From: Spirochaetia bacterium
GTDB taxonomy: Bacteria; Spirochaetota; Spirochaetia; Treponematales; Treponemataceae
NCBI GenBank assembly: GCA_900769325.1
Contig: CAAGGF010000135.1
Span: 1 to 16,673 of the forward strand
DNA length: 16,673 nucleotides
Direction of reading: 5' to 3'
Under the pieces are notes generated by a model. It did no database searches and was not told where the DNA came from. It saw only the letters and a program-made list of their open reading frames with translations. Of the stretch, positions 1-5,958 are shown piece after piece (within the stretch, counting starts at the first letter, position 1; the number at the start of each line of letters is the position of its first letter). Position numbers and translations under genes: made by a program.

Positions 1-76
1 CGAAAAACGCACAGCGTTTTTCGAGTGCGGGAAGGAGGTAAATCCTAAAAAATTGTGCTGTCGCACGATTTTTTTT
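1..76 (+). repeat. Two-hairpin repeat, copy 1
   Basis: The first arm CGAAAAACGC (1-10) pairs perfectly with 14-23 around a 3-nt loop. A GAGTG motif and a GGAGGTAAATCC stretch follow. A second hairpin (47-58 with 63-74, loop TGTC, one G-T pair) runs into a T tract at 69-76 and has the shape of an intrinsic terminator on the plus strand. The same order of parts recurs at 158-235, so this is a repeated element rather than a chance hairpin. Its left end may continue outside the window. No function is known to me. Confidence 0.6.
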
Positions 77-92
77 AACGGATTTGCTATTA

Positions 93-118
93 GGCACAAG
101 CTGCCAGACTTTTTTTTT
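93..118 (+). terminator. Weak terminator-like hairpin with T9 tract
   Basis: GGCA (93-96) pairs with TGCC (102-105) across a 5-nt loop, and nine consecutive T residues follow at 110-118. The stem is only 4 bp, so the support is mostly the T tract. It lies between the two copies of the left-edge repeat. Confidence 0.25.
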
Positions 119-157
119 GTTTAAATGATTTATTTAGTAGCTGTCAGCAACCTACGG

Positions 158-235
158 CGTAAACCGCATAGACGGTTTATGAGTGTAAGGGGGAGAAAAT
201 CCTAAAAATTGTGGTGTTGCATGATTTTCTTTTTG
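158..235 (+). repeat. Two-hairpin repeat, copy 2
   Basis: CGTAAACCG (158-166) pairs with CGGTTTATG (173-181) around a 6-nt loop, with one G-T pair. GAGTGT, a GGGAGAAAATCC stretch and a second hairpin (about 202-226) leading to a T-rich tract follow. The order matches copy 1 at 1-76. The arms of the first hairpin differ completely in sequence but still pair. In the second hairpin, substitutions relative to copy 1 are tolerated through G-T pairs. That pattern favours selection on structure. Confidence 0.55.
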
Positions 236-243
236 TTGGGGAA

Positions 244-347
244 GTGGCAGGGATTGGAAGGGCGGCTTGGCGTTCTGGAGCGGAGTGGAAGAATGAGCGG
301 GAGCGGAACCCTGGAAAGCCCGGTTTTTGCGGTTAGCAAAAAGCCAC
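244..347. other. Structured G-rich intergenic element
   Basis: An outer arm GTGGC (244-248) can pair with GCCAC (343-347). A hairpin is formed by 322-330 and 336-345 (GC followed by an A tract, one bulged G). Inside, AGGG (249-252) can pair with CCCT (309-312) and GGGC (260-263) with GCCC (318-321). Those two pairings cross, so they could form a pseudoknot. The base composition is unlike the surrounding AT-rich DNA. It lies directly after the stop of the minus-strand synthase at 363 but has no T tract on that strand, so it is not a standard terminator. It could be a non-coding RNA or a dispersed repeat; orientation is undetermined. Confidence 0.35.
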
Positions 348-362
348 CCGAATAATTAAAAA

Positions 363-1568
363 TTATAGTCCGAAAATCAGGCTTGTGTTTGCACCGCCGA
401 AAGCAAAACTGTTTGACATTACGGTAGAAATTTTTTGTTTGTTTAGGTTTGTAAGCGTTGTTTTGTCAATCAGGTTTAATTTAGGGATTTCAGAGTCGTA
501 GTTTTTGTCCCAGACTTGAACTGGAAGGGTGATTTTTTGGGAATCGGTGTTGTTTTTTATTGCAAGATACGAAATTACTGCTTCGATTGCTCCAGAGGCT
601 CCGAGTGTATGACCTGTTATGCTTTTTGTTGAACTTGCGGGAACGGCATAGTTTTTGAAGAGTTTTGAAACGGCTTTTGCTTCCATTGAATCATTGAATT
701 TTGTTCCAGTGCCGTGAAGGTTTAAATAATCGATTTGTTCAGGGGCGATTTGTGCTTTTTCGAGGGCTTTTTGCATTGCTGAAAATGCTCCGTTTCCTTC
801 GGGGTCAGGGGTTGTTATATGGTAGGCATCTGCACTTTCACCGTAGCCGAGAAGTTTTATATTTTCGTCGCTGAAAAGTTGTGTTCGGCTGAGGATGAAA
901 AATGCGGCTCCTTCGCCTAAAGTGATTCCGTGGCGGTTTTTGCTGAATGGATTTGTGATTTCGCTGGAAATTGCTTCGAGGGAATTGAATCCCATCAGGG
1001 CGGTGTCGCTTGCAATGTCGATTCCTCCGCAGATTACTGCATCGCATAAGTCTGATTGAATCATTTCTGCGGCTTTTACGATTGCTGTTGCACTTGAAGA
1101 ACATGCTGTGCTGAATGTTAGTGACGGACCTTTTAAATTGTATTTTTCACTGATGAATGTTGAAACATAGTCTGCACCTTGTGCTTCAAGATTGTAATTT
1201 TTAGGGAAGTTCCCTGAATTGAAAAATTCTTTGTGGGCGTTGAGGCTTAGTTCTGTTCCGTTGTCGCAGCTTCCTGTGCAGACGGCGATTCTTTCCGGTG
1301 AAAATTGTTTTGTAATCTGAAAAATTTCGTTTTCGAGTTTTGAAAGACATTTTTCTTCTATGCGCATAATTCTTGAGTCGTAGCGCGATGAAGATTTTTC
1401 TGTAAGAAGGGAATCATCGATTCTTGCAGCATAGAAAATATTTTTGTCGATTGTCTTGACTTTTTTGATTCCGCTTTGGTTTCCGGTTGTTACGGATTGC
1501 CATAATTCGTTTAGATTTGAACCTGCACTGCAAAAAACTTGCGGTCGTGAGAAAAAAATCGGTGTCAT
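363..1568 (-). CDS. beta-ketoacyl-ACP synthase (KAS I/II-like)
   Basis: This 401-residue protein is a thiolase-fold condensing enzyme that extends acyl-ACP chains with malonyl-ACP in the cytoplasm. The KAS signatures are present: the nucleophile Cys156 in TACSSS, His285 in HGTGT, Lys315 and His320 in STKSITGHTLGASG, and the C-terminal GGAN loop at 391-394. All active-site residues are intact. The N-terminus is divergent and lacks the usual KRRVVVTG strand of housekeeping FabF, as in synthases of aryl-polyene and similar specialised type II systems. Its ATG overlaps the stop of the upstream lipoprotein gene by one base (TAATG), which implies translational coupling. No carrier protein, dehydratase or ketoreductase lies nearby. 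KAS-family membership is secure; the aryl-polyene-like role is inferred from the neighbouring lipoprotein. Confidence 0.93.
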   Translation of the reverse strand: MTPIFFSRPQVFCSAGSNLNELWQSVTTGNQSGIKKVKTIDKNIFYAARIDDSLLTEKSSSRYDSRIMRIEEKCLSKLENEIFQITKQFSPERIAVCTGSCDNGTELSLNAHKEFFNSGNFPKNYNLEAQGADYVSTFISEKYNLKGPSLTFSTACSSSATAIVKAAEMIQSDLCDAVICGGIDIASDTALMGFNSLEAISSEITNPFSKNRHGITLGEGAAFFILSRTQLFSDENIKLLGYGESADAYHITTPDPEGNGAFSAMQKALEKAQIAPEQIDYLNLHGTGTKFNDSMEAKAVSKLFKNYAVPASSTKSITGHTLGASGAIEAVISYLAIKNNTDSQKITLPVQVWDKNYDSEIPKLNLIDKTTLTNLNKQKISTVMSNSFAFGGANTSLIFGL

Positions 1569-2170
1569 TAGTCTTGTGCCTCTGTTAAAATGTATTTGTA
1601 TCCTCTGAGAAAATTTTCGATTGTGATGATGTTGCCCGAGTGAGTAATTTTTTCGATTAATGGGGAAGTGGATTTTAGTCCGTTTCTGATTGTGAAAATT
1701 TGGGTTGAATCTGAATTGGAAGACTCGTTGAAAAAGCCGATGTGAATTTTGTTTAGGGAAGTTTTTACGGCATTAAAATCGTAGTAAGCAAACTGAATGT
1801 CTGAAATTATGTATTCGGGTTTTAAATTTTTTGGAAAAATTGTTGAATCAAAGACGATTTCTGTTCCATTGTAGATGATTTCCCCAAGGCTTGTGCCGAA
1901 ATCGGTGAAAATGTTGATGTATAATTCCTGTTCGGTTGCCTGAAGATACGAAAGAATTGAGAAACTGTTTTTTTGAAATTCTCCTTCGAACATTATTTGT
2001 TTTTCAAACGGTGAGGAAATTTCTTTTGGGGAAAGCAGATAGAATTTTTTTGAATTCGTTATGTAGACTGGTTCAGTTTTTGAGCCTTGAATTTTTGGTG
2101 AGCTCTGGCAGCCGGTGAAAAAAGTTATCAGGCTTGAAAACATTGAAAGTAAAAAAAGAAGTTTTTTCAT
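1568..2170 (-). CDS. Lipoprotein, possibly DUF3261-like
   Basis: The start at 2170 gives a 200-residue protein beginning MKKLLFLLSMFSSLITFFTGC, a typical lipoprotein signal with the acylated cysteine at 21. An in-frame ATG at 2206 would add 12 residues ahead of the signal and would lie inside the promoter, so it is not favoured. The mature part (YLLSPKEISSPFEKQ, then beta-rich segments and FGTSLGEIIYNG) resembles by eye the DUF3261 lipoproteins found beside ketosynthases in aryl-polyene clusters, where they may act in lipid transfer or outer-membrane placement. The 1-base overlap with the downstream synthase supports a shared pathway. A near-consensus promoter lies just 7 nt upstream and there is no Shine-Dalgarno sequence. 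Lipoprotein status is firm; the DUF3261 assignment is tentative. Confidence 0.8.
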   Translation of the reverse strand: MKKLLFLLSMFSSLITFFTGCQSSPKIQGSKTEPVYITNSKKFYLLSPKEISSPFEKQIMFEGEFQKNSFSILSYLQATEQELYINIFTDFGTSLGEIIYNGTEIVFDSTIFPKNLKPEYIISDIQFAYYDFNAVKTSLNKIHIGFFNESSNSDSTQIFTIRNGLKSTSPLIEKITHSGNIITIENFLRGYKYILTEAQD

Positions 2171-2177
2171 ATTTAAG

Positions 2178-2206
2178 AGTATAAATTTTATTCTATTTGA
2201 AGTCAA
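2178..2206 (-). promoter_or_regulatory. Promoter of lipoprotein-synthase pair
   Basis: On the minus strand, TTGACT (2206-2201) and TATACT (2183-2178) are separated by exactly 17 nt, a near-consensus sigma-70 promoter. Only 7 nt separate the -10 box from the ATG at 2170, so transcription should begin at or next to the start codon. Confidence 0.72.
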
Positions 2207-2230
2207 ATTTAATATTTCGTGTGTTTTTGT

Positions 2231-2270
2231 TAATGGGATACTTCATTACATTCAGCATGACAGTGGGTTA
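2231..2270 (+). repeat. Degenerate dispersed palindrome, CAGCAT type
   Basis: AATGGGAT (2232-2239) and TTCAGCATGACA (2251-2262) match the two ends of the dispersed palindrome found intact in the right half of the window, but the left arm has decayed and no longer pairs. The repeat overlaps the TAA stop of the GNAT-like gene (2268-2270). Confidence 0.5.
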
Positions 2271-3173
2271 AAAATATGCAATTATGTAGTCGGAGAGTTC
2301 TGTAAAGGCGAGTGATTTGTAGAGGGAAATGGCTGGAAGGTTTTCTTTTTTTGCAAAGAGGACAGGATTTTTTTTTAGGGTGAGGATTTTTCTGATAAAA
2401 AAATAAATTAATGTTGAGGAGTATTTTTTTCTTCTGAATTTTAATGGCGTGAAAACTCCTCCAAGCTGAACGGCGTTGAATCCGATTGCATTTGTCTGGA
2501 CTTTTGAAACGATTTTATTTTCAACATTTAGCGTGAGAATGATTTGGTATTTTAAAGCATTTTTTAGTTTCATTTCGCAAATTTTTGGTTTGAATGTTTC
2601 GAATTTTGGAAGGACTTCTTCTTTTTCGTATTCACTCTGGAGTTGAAAGAGTTTTTGAAATCGGTCGGCGGTGATGTCGTTTTTTTCGCGTTTGATTTTT
2701 GCGTTTTGAATTGAAAAAGTTTTGTTGAGTGTGAAAAATTCTTTCTGATTCAGTTTGAAAAGCGTGTAATCGTTTGTTTGCCGAGGAATGATTTTGTGGT
2801 TTTTGAAAGCGTTTAAAATGAGGAGGGAGCCGGATTTTTCTCCGTTAACGCATAAAAATGGTGAAGAATTTTTTTTGGGAGAAAAATCTTGAAAAGTTTT
2901 TAAGAATTCTGAAAGAGCGGATGTAAAATCGTTGTTGTAGGGAGCGTTTTTTGGATTTTTTGCGAATGGAAGGCAGTGAAGGATTGATTGTTTTAAGATG
3001 ATTCCGCCGTAAATTGAGGATGATGATTCTGATGGGTAAGCGATGAAAGTTTTTTCCGGGAATTTTTTTATTGCGGCACAAAATTGAACGCAGATTAGTT
3101 CGTATTTTTTGATGAAATCTATTGCATCGCGCTTTTTTTCTGGTGAAAGCGTTGAAAATTTTGTTAGAATCAT
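2268..3173 (-). CDS. GNAT-fold N-acetyltransferase-like protein
   Basis: This is a 301-residue soluble protein. The C-terminal third looks like a GCN5-related acetyltransferase core: the strand AVQLGGVFTPLKFRRKKYSSTLI at about 234-256 corresponds to the acetyl-CoA-binding motif, and VLFAKKENLPAISLYKSLAF at 271-290 to the usual final strand and helix. The expected Q/RxxGxG/A loop is degenerate (KFRRKKYSS), so acetyl-CoA binding is likely but not assured. I do not recognise residues 1-200; they may be a second, decayed acetyltransferase-like half. The ATG overlaps the mntP stop by 4 nt (ATGA), so the two are cotranscribed and probably translationally coupled. The substrate cannot be told from sequence. 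Confidence 0.75.
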   Translation of the reverse strand: MILTKFSTLSPEKKRDAIDFIKKYELICVQFCAAIKKFPEKTFIAYPSESSSSIYGGIILKQSILHCLPFAKNPKNAPYNNDFTSALSEFLKTFQDFSPKKNSSPFLCVNGEKSGSLLILNAFKNHKIIPRQTNDYTLFKLNQKEFFTLNKTFSIQNAKIKREKNDITADRFQKLFQLQSEYEKEEVLPKFETFKPKICEMKLKNALKYQIILTLNVENKIVSKVQTNAIGFNAVQLGGVFTPLKFRRKKYSSTLIYFFIRKILTLKKNPVLFAKKENLPAISLYKSLAFTELSDYIIAYF

Positions 3174-3763
3174 TTAAAAAAAACGCCTTTAACGAATATT
3201 TCGATTCCGATTGCGATTAAAATAATTCCGCCTGCAATGTCTGCTTTTGAAAGTTTTTGTCCGATTGATTTTCCAAGCAGAAGTCCAATCATACAGATGA
3301 CGAATGTAACAAGTGCGATAATCAGCGAGGCGATGAAAGCAAAAAGTGGCGTGTATTCGGCGATTGTAAAACCGACTGAAAGTGCATCGATTGAAGTGGC
3401 GATTCCTTGAAGTATTAATGTTGAAAAAGTTAGTTTTTTGGTTTGAGCGTTTTGGGATTCGGTGTTTTTTTTGAGGGATTCAACAATCATTTTTATTCCG
3501 ATGTAAAGCAGAAGAATTAATGCAATCCACGGAATGAATTTCTGGAAGGCGGAAAATATGTTTGAAATTGTGTGAACGCAAATCCAGCCGAGCATTGGCA
3601 TTGCAAACTGAAAAAAAGCATAGATGAATGCGGCGAAAATCATTTTAAATTTGCGCATGTTCGGTTCGTGGAGTGTGTTTGCGATTGAAATTGAAAATGC
3701 ATCCATTGAAAGTGCGATTCCTAGCAGAATGCTGTTGATGAAAAAAAGTGTGTTGAAAGTCAT
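3170..3763 (-). CDS. mntP: Manganese efflux pump MntP
   Basis: This 197-residue membrane protein of the MntP (formerly DUF204) family exports Mn2+ across the inner membrane. The family's two inverted halves are visible, each with its key aspartate: ALSMDAFSISI with Asp21 and ATSIDALSVGF with Asp126. About six hydrophobic segments span 5-29, 40-62, 70-96, 112-133, 138-164 and 173-194, and a short polar loop (about 97-110) joins the halves. Length is close to the typical 185-190. There is no room upstream for a yybP-ykoY manganese riboswitch: the gap to the divergent gene is about 118 bp and lacks that fold. Control is therefore likely by a protein repressor or absent. The gene leads a pair with the GNAT-like gene. 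Confidence 0.93.
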   Translation of the reverse strand: MTFNTLFFINSILLGIALSMDAFSISIANTLHEPNMRKFKMIFAAFIYAFFQFAMPMLGWICVHTISNIFSAFQKFIPWIALILLLYIGIKMIVESLKKNTESQNAQTKKLTFSTLILQGIATSIDALSVGFTIAEYTPLFAFIASLIIALVTFVICMIGLLLGKSIGQKLSKADIAGGIILIAIGIEIFVKGVFFK

Positions 3764-3781
3764 AAAAGTTATCCGAAAACG

Positions 3782-3810
3782 AGTATATCATTATTTATTT
3801 TCTTGATAAA
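3782..3810 (-). promoter_or_regulatory. Probable mntP promoter
   Basis: On the minus strand a TATACT -10 box (3787-3782) lies 18 nt from the mntP ATG. The hexamer 17 nt further upstream, TTTATC (3810-3805), is a poor -35 match. No Shine-Dalgarno sequence precedes the ATG. Confidence 0.4.
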
Positions 3811-3849
3811 GGGCATTTTTTTATCTGAATTTTTGTTGATTTTCTTTTT

Positions 3850-3876
3850 TATAATGATAAAATTAGGATTCGGAGG
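3850..3876 (+). promoter_or_regulatory. -10 box and ribosome binding site of small lipoprotein
   Basis: A consensus TATAAT (3850-3855) is followed by a strong Shine-Dalgarno GGAGG (3872-3876) five bases before the ATG at 3882. No good -35 hexamer is seen at 16-18 nt. The promoter diverges from that of mntP. Confidence 0.55.
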
Positions 3877-3881
3877 AAAAA

Positions 3882-4313
3882 ATGAAAAATAAATTTGTTC
3901 TTTGTTGTATGATTTTTTCGCTGGTTGTTTTTGCCAGTTGTTCAGAAAAAAAATCTAAAGCTGAAAGTGATAATTCTTCTGTAACGCTGAATGAGGCTGC
4001 AAAAAATTTTGCTGATGCTTTGAATAATACTGTTGAAAAATACGGTGAGAAAATCAATGATTCTACAAAAAAATACAGTGATGAAATTACAAAATCCGTG
4101 AAAGAATACAGCGGAGAATTAAGCGAGTCGTTTAAAAAGGCATCTGATGAATTTTCAAATACTCTAAACAGCAAGGAATTTAAGCAGTCTGTTGAAGAAA
4201 CTAAAAAAAACATTTCAGAAGCCGCTGAAAAATATGCAAAAGACGCTAAAAATTCTGCATCGAGCCTTCTTCAGTCGGCAGCAGATGCATTGAACAGTCT
4301 TGGTGATGAATGA
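3882..4313 (+). CDS. Small lipoprotein with tandem 11-residue repeats
   Basis: This 143-residue protein has a lipoprotein signal ending VVFASC with the acylated cysteine at 20. The mature part is almost entirely charged, amphipathic helix. Residues 40-94 form five in-register 11-residue units: AKNFADALNNT, VEKYGEKINDS, TKKYSDEITKS, VKEYSGELSES and FKKASDEFSNT. The helix continues less regularly to about 138. Hendecad periodicity gives a nearly straight amphipathic helix or right-handed coiled coil, as in apolipoprotein-, LEA- and Hbl-type proteins. The protein probably lies on or between membranes in the periplasm. It is transcribed alone from its own promoter with a strong ribosome binding site, which suggests high expression. 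Function is unknown. Confidence 0.88.
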   Translation: MKNKFVLCCMIFSLVVFASCSEKKSKAESDNSSVTLNEAAKNFADALNNTVEKYGEKINDSTKKYSDEITKSVKEYSGELSESFKKASDEFSNTLNSKEFKQSVEETKKNISEAAEKYAKDAKNSASSLLQSAADALNSLGDE

Positions 4314-4330
4314 TGATTTTAAAATGGTTT

Positions 4331-4355
4331 AGGTCTTTATACCCGCCAGTGGGTT
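4331..4355 (+). repeat. Partial copy of dispersed repeat end
   Basis: AGGTCTTTA, then CCCG, then AGTGGG recurs at 4398-4421 with the same spacing (AGGTCTTTA, CCCG, AGTGGG). It appears to be the end portion of the repeat family without the palindromic arms. Confidence 0.45.
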
Positions 4356-4364
4356 ACCGCAGAT

Positions 4365-4407
4365 GTCATTCCGAACTTGATTCGGAATCCCATTGATAGG
4401 TCTTTAC
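4365..4407 (-). repeat. Dispersed palindrome, CCGAA type, inverted copy
   Basis: ATTCCGAA (4368-4375) and TTCGGAAT (4381-4388) form a perfect 8-bp stem around CTTGA. Flanks GTCATTCC and GGTCTTTAC match, in opposite orientation, the copy at 15058-15104. It could act as a transcript end for the small lipoprotein gene 50 bp upstream, although no T tract follows. Confidence 0.7.
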
Positions 4408-4411
4408 GACC

Positions 4412-4509
4412 CGTTAGTGGGATGCTGATGCCCCAGGCACGCGAGTGCCACGTTAAATAATTTCCTTAAGGCAAACGCCCTTGTGGCGTAAACAAGTTCA
4501 GCATGACAA
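4412..4509 (+). repeat. Dispersed palindrome, GCTGA type, interrupted
   Basis: AGTGGGATGCTGA (4416-4428) and AAGTTCAGCATGACAA (4494-4509) are the two ends of one palindrome, with arms ATGCTGA (4422-4428) and TCAGCAT (4498-4504). They are separated by about 62 bp (4429-4490) instead of the few bases seen in intact copies. The insert carries two hairpins of its own: GGCAC/GTGCC with a GCGA tetraloop (4436-4449) and ACGCC/GGCGT (4475-4489). Confidence 0.6.
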
Positions 4510-4525
4510 AAGGGAAGAAACACGG

Positions 4526-4537
4526 TCAGCATGACAA
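4526..4537 (+). repeat. Solitary right end of dispersed palindrome
   Basis: TCAGCATGACAA repeats the right end of the preceding interrupted copy (4498-4509) 28 bp further on. It is followed by a run of T residues (4538-4545). Confidence 0.45.
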
Positions 4538-4559
4538 TTTTTTTTAGACATCCCCAACT

Positions 4560-5921
4560 TTAATTTCTAAAACTGTGGATTGGAGCAGGAATTCTTCCGC
4601 CGCGGTTTATAAAATCAGCACATCCGAATTTGCTTACAGGAAGCACAGGGCAACCGCCTAAAAGTCCGCCGAATTCTACCCATTCTCCGGCTTTTTTTCC
4701 AGGGGCAGGAATTAAGCGGCAGGCAGTTGTTTTGTTGTTCACCATTCCGATTGCAAATTCGTCTGCAAGAATTCCTGAAATTGTCGTTGCAGGCGTATCT
4801 CCCGGAATTGCAATCATATCAAGACCTACTGAACAAACTGTTGTCATCGCTTCGAGTTTTTCAAGGCAAATTGAACCCTGCTGAACGGCATTTATCATTC
4901 CTTCGTCTTCTGAAACAGGAATAAAAGCACCGCTTAAGCCGCCGACATTTGTTGAAGCCATTACGCCGCCTTTTTTTACCATATCTGTCAGCATTGCAAG
5001 GGCTGCTGTTGTTCCTGGGGCACCGCATCCTTCGAGTCCGATTTCTTCAAGAATTCTTGCAACAGAATCACCGACTTCTGGAGTTGGCGCAAGTGAAAGA
5101 TCGAGAATACCGAAATTTGTATTCAGTCTTTTTGCTGCTTCTGAACCTACAAGCTGACCCATTCTCGTAATTTTGAATGCCATTTTTTTAATTCCGTCTG
5201 CAAGTTCATTAATCGGGCGGCCTTTATATTCTTTTGCTGCAGCAAGAATTACGCCAGGACCTGAAACTCCGACATTTATTACGCTGTCACCTTCTCCAGG
5301 ACCGTGAAATGCACCTGCCATAAACGGATTGTCTTCAGGTGCGTTGCAGAAAACTACAAGTTTTGCACAGCCGTTTATAGGAAGATTTTTTGTGCGTTCT
5401 GATGTTTTTACGATTGTTTCGCCTAAAAGTTTTACGGCATCCATGTTGATTCCGTTTTTTGTGGTGCCGACATTTACAGATGAACAGACAAAATCAGTTT
5501 GAGCGAGGGCTTCGGGAATTGAATCGATTAAAATTTTGTCTGCAGGCGTTATTCCTTTTTGAACGAGTGCAGAAAATCCTCCGATAAAATTAATTCCGAG
5601 TTCTTTTGCACATTTGTCCAAAGTTTTGCAGTATTCAACATAATTGTCTGCATTTGAAGAGCCTGCAACAAGTGCAATCGGTGTAACGGAAATTCTTTTG
5701 TTGATAATCGGAACGCCAAATTCTTTTTCGATGTCTTGACCGACTTTTACGAGGTTTCCGGCTTTTTTCATTATTTTATCATAAATTTTCTGACAGGCAC
5801 GGTTTGGGTCAGAATCAGCACAGTCTAAAAGATTGATTCCCATCGTTACGCAACGGATATCAAGTTTTTGTTTCATGAACATGCTGACGGTTTCCTGGAT
5901 TTCTACTGGTGAAAATAACAT
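4560..5921 (-). CDS. UPF0210 / PFL-family protein (DUF711)
   Basis: The 453-residue product matches the UPF0210 (DUF711) family, annotated as PFL-family for its pyruvate formate-lyase-like fold; activity is unknown. Length is typical and the family hallmarks run the whole way: DIRCVTMGINL near the N-terminus, GFSALVQKGIT, VCSSVNVGTTKNGINMDAV, AFHGPGEGDSVINVGVSGPGV, APTPEVGDSVARILEEIGLE and STNVGGLSGAFIPVSEDEGMI. The usual glycyl-radical finger was not found. A strong Shine-Dalgarno (GGAGGT, minus strand) supports the ATG at 5921. It lies 37 nt after uppP and probably shares its transcript. In many genomes this family is paired with a small ACT-domain protein (UPF0237), which is absent from this neighbourhood. 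Confidence 0.92.
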   Translation of the reverse strand: MLFSPVEIQETVSMFMKQKLDIRCVTMGINLLDCADSDPNRACQKIYDKIMKKAGNLVKVGQDIEKEFGVPIINKRISVTPIALVAGSSNADNYVEYCKTLDKCAKELGINFIGGFSALVQKGITPADKILIDSIPEALAQTDFVCSSVNVGTTKNGINMDAVKLLGETIVKTSERTKNLPINGCAKLVVFCNAPEDNPFMAGAFHGPGEGDSVINVGVSGPGVILAAAKEYKGRPINELADGIKKMAFKITRMGQLVGSEAAKRLNTNFGILDLSLAPTPEVGDSVARILEEIGLEGCGAPGTTAALAMLTDMVKKGGVMASTNVGGLSGAFIPVSEDEGMINAVQQGSICLEKLEAMTTVCSVGLDMIAIPGDTPATTISGILADEFAIGMVNNKTTACRLIPAPGKKAGEWVEFGGLLGGCPVLPVSKFGCADFINRGGRIPAPIHSFRN

Positions 5922-5958
5922 ACGACCTCCAAATTTTAGAAATTATGAGAATTTATTT

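Noticed and set aside
363..1568. Calling the synthase housekeeping FabF.
   Set aside because: The N-terminus is divergent, the gene is coupled to a lipoprotein gene, and no fatty-acid synthesis genes are nearby; only the family name is supported.
3764..3881. A yybP-ykoY manganese riboswitch ahead of mntP.
   Set aside because: The gap is about 118 bp, AT-rich, contains two divergent promoters and shows none of the conserved loops of that riboswitch.
4331..4355. The CCAGTGGG stretch as the end of a cobalamin riboswitch.
   Set aside because: No B12 box or long-range pairing partner is present, and the stretch matches the dispersed repeat family instead.
4630..5170. Plus-strand open frames opposite the UPF0210 gene.
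   Set aside because: They overlap conserved family blocks on the minus strand and have no Shine-Dalgarno or domain features.
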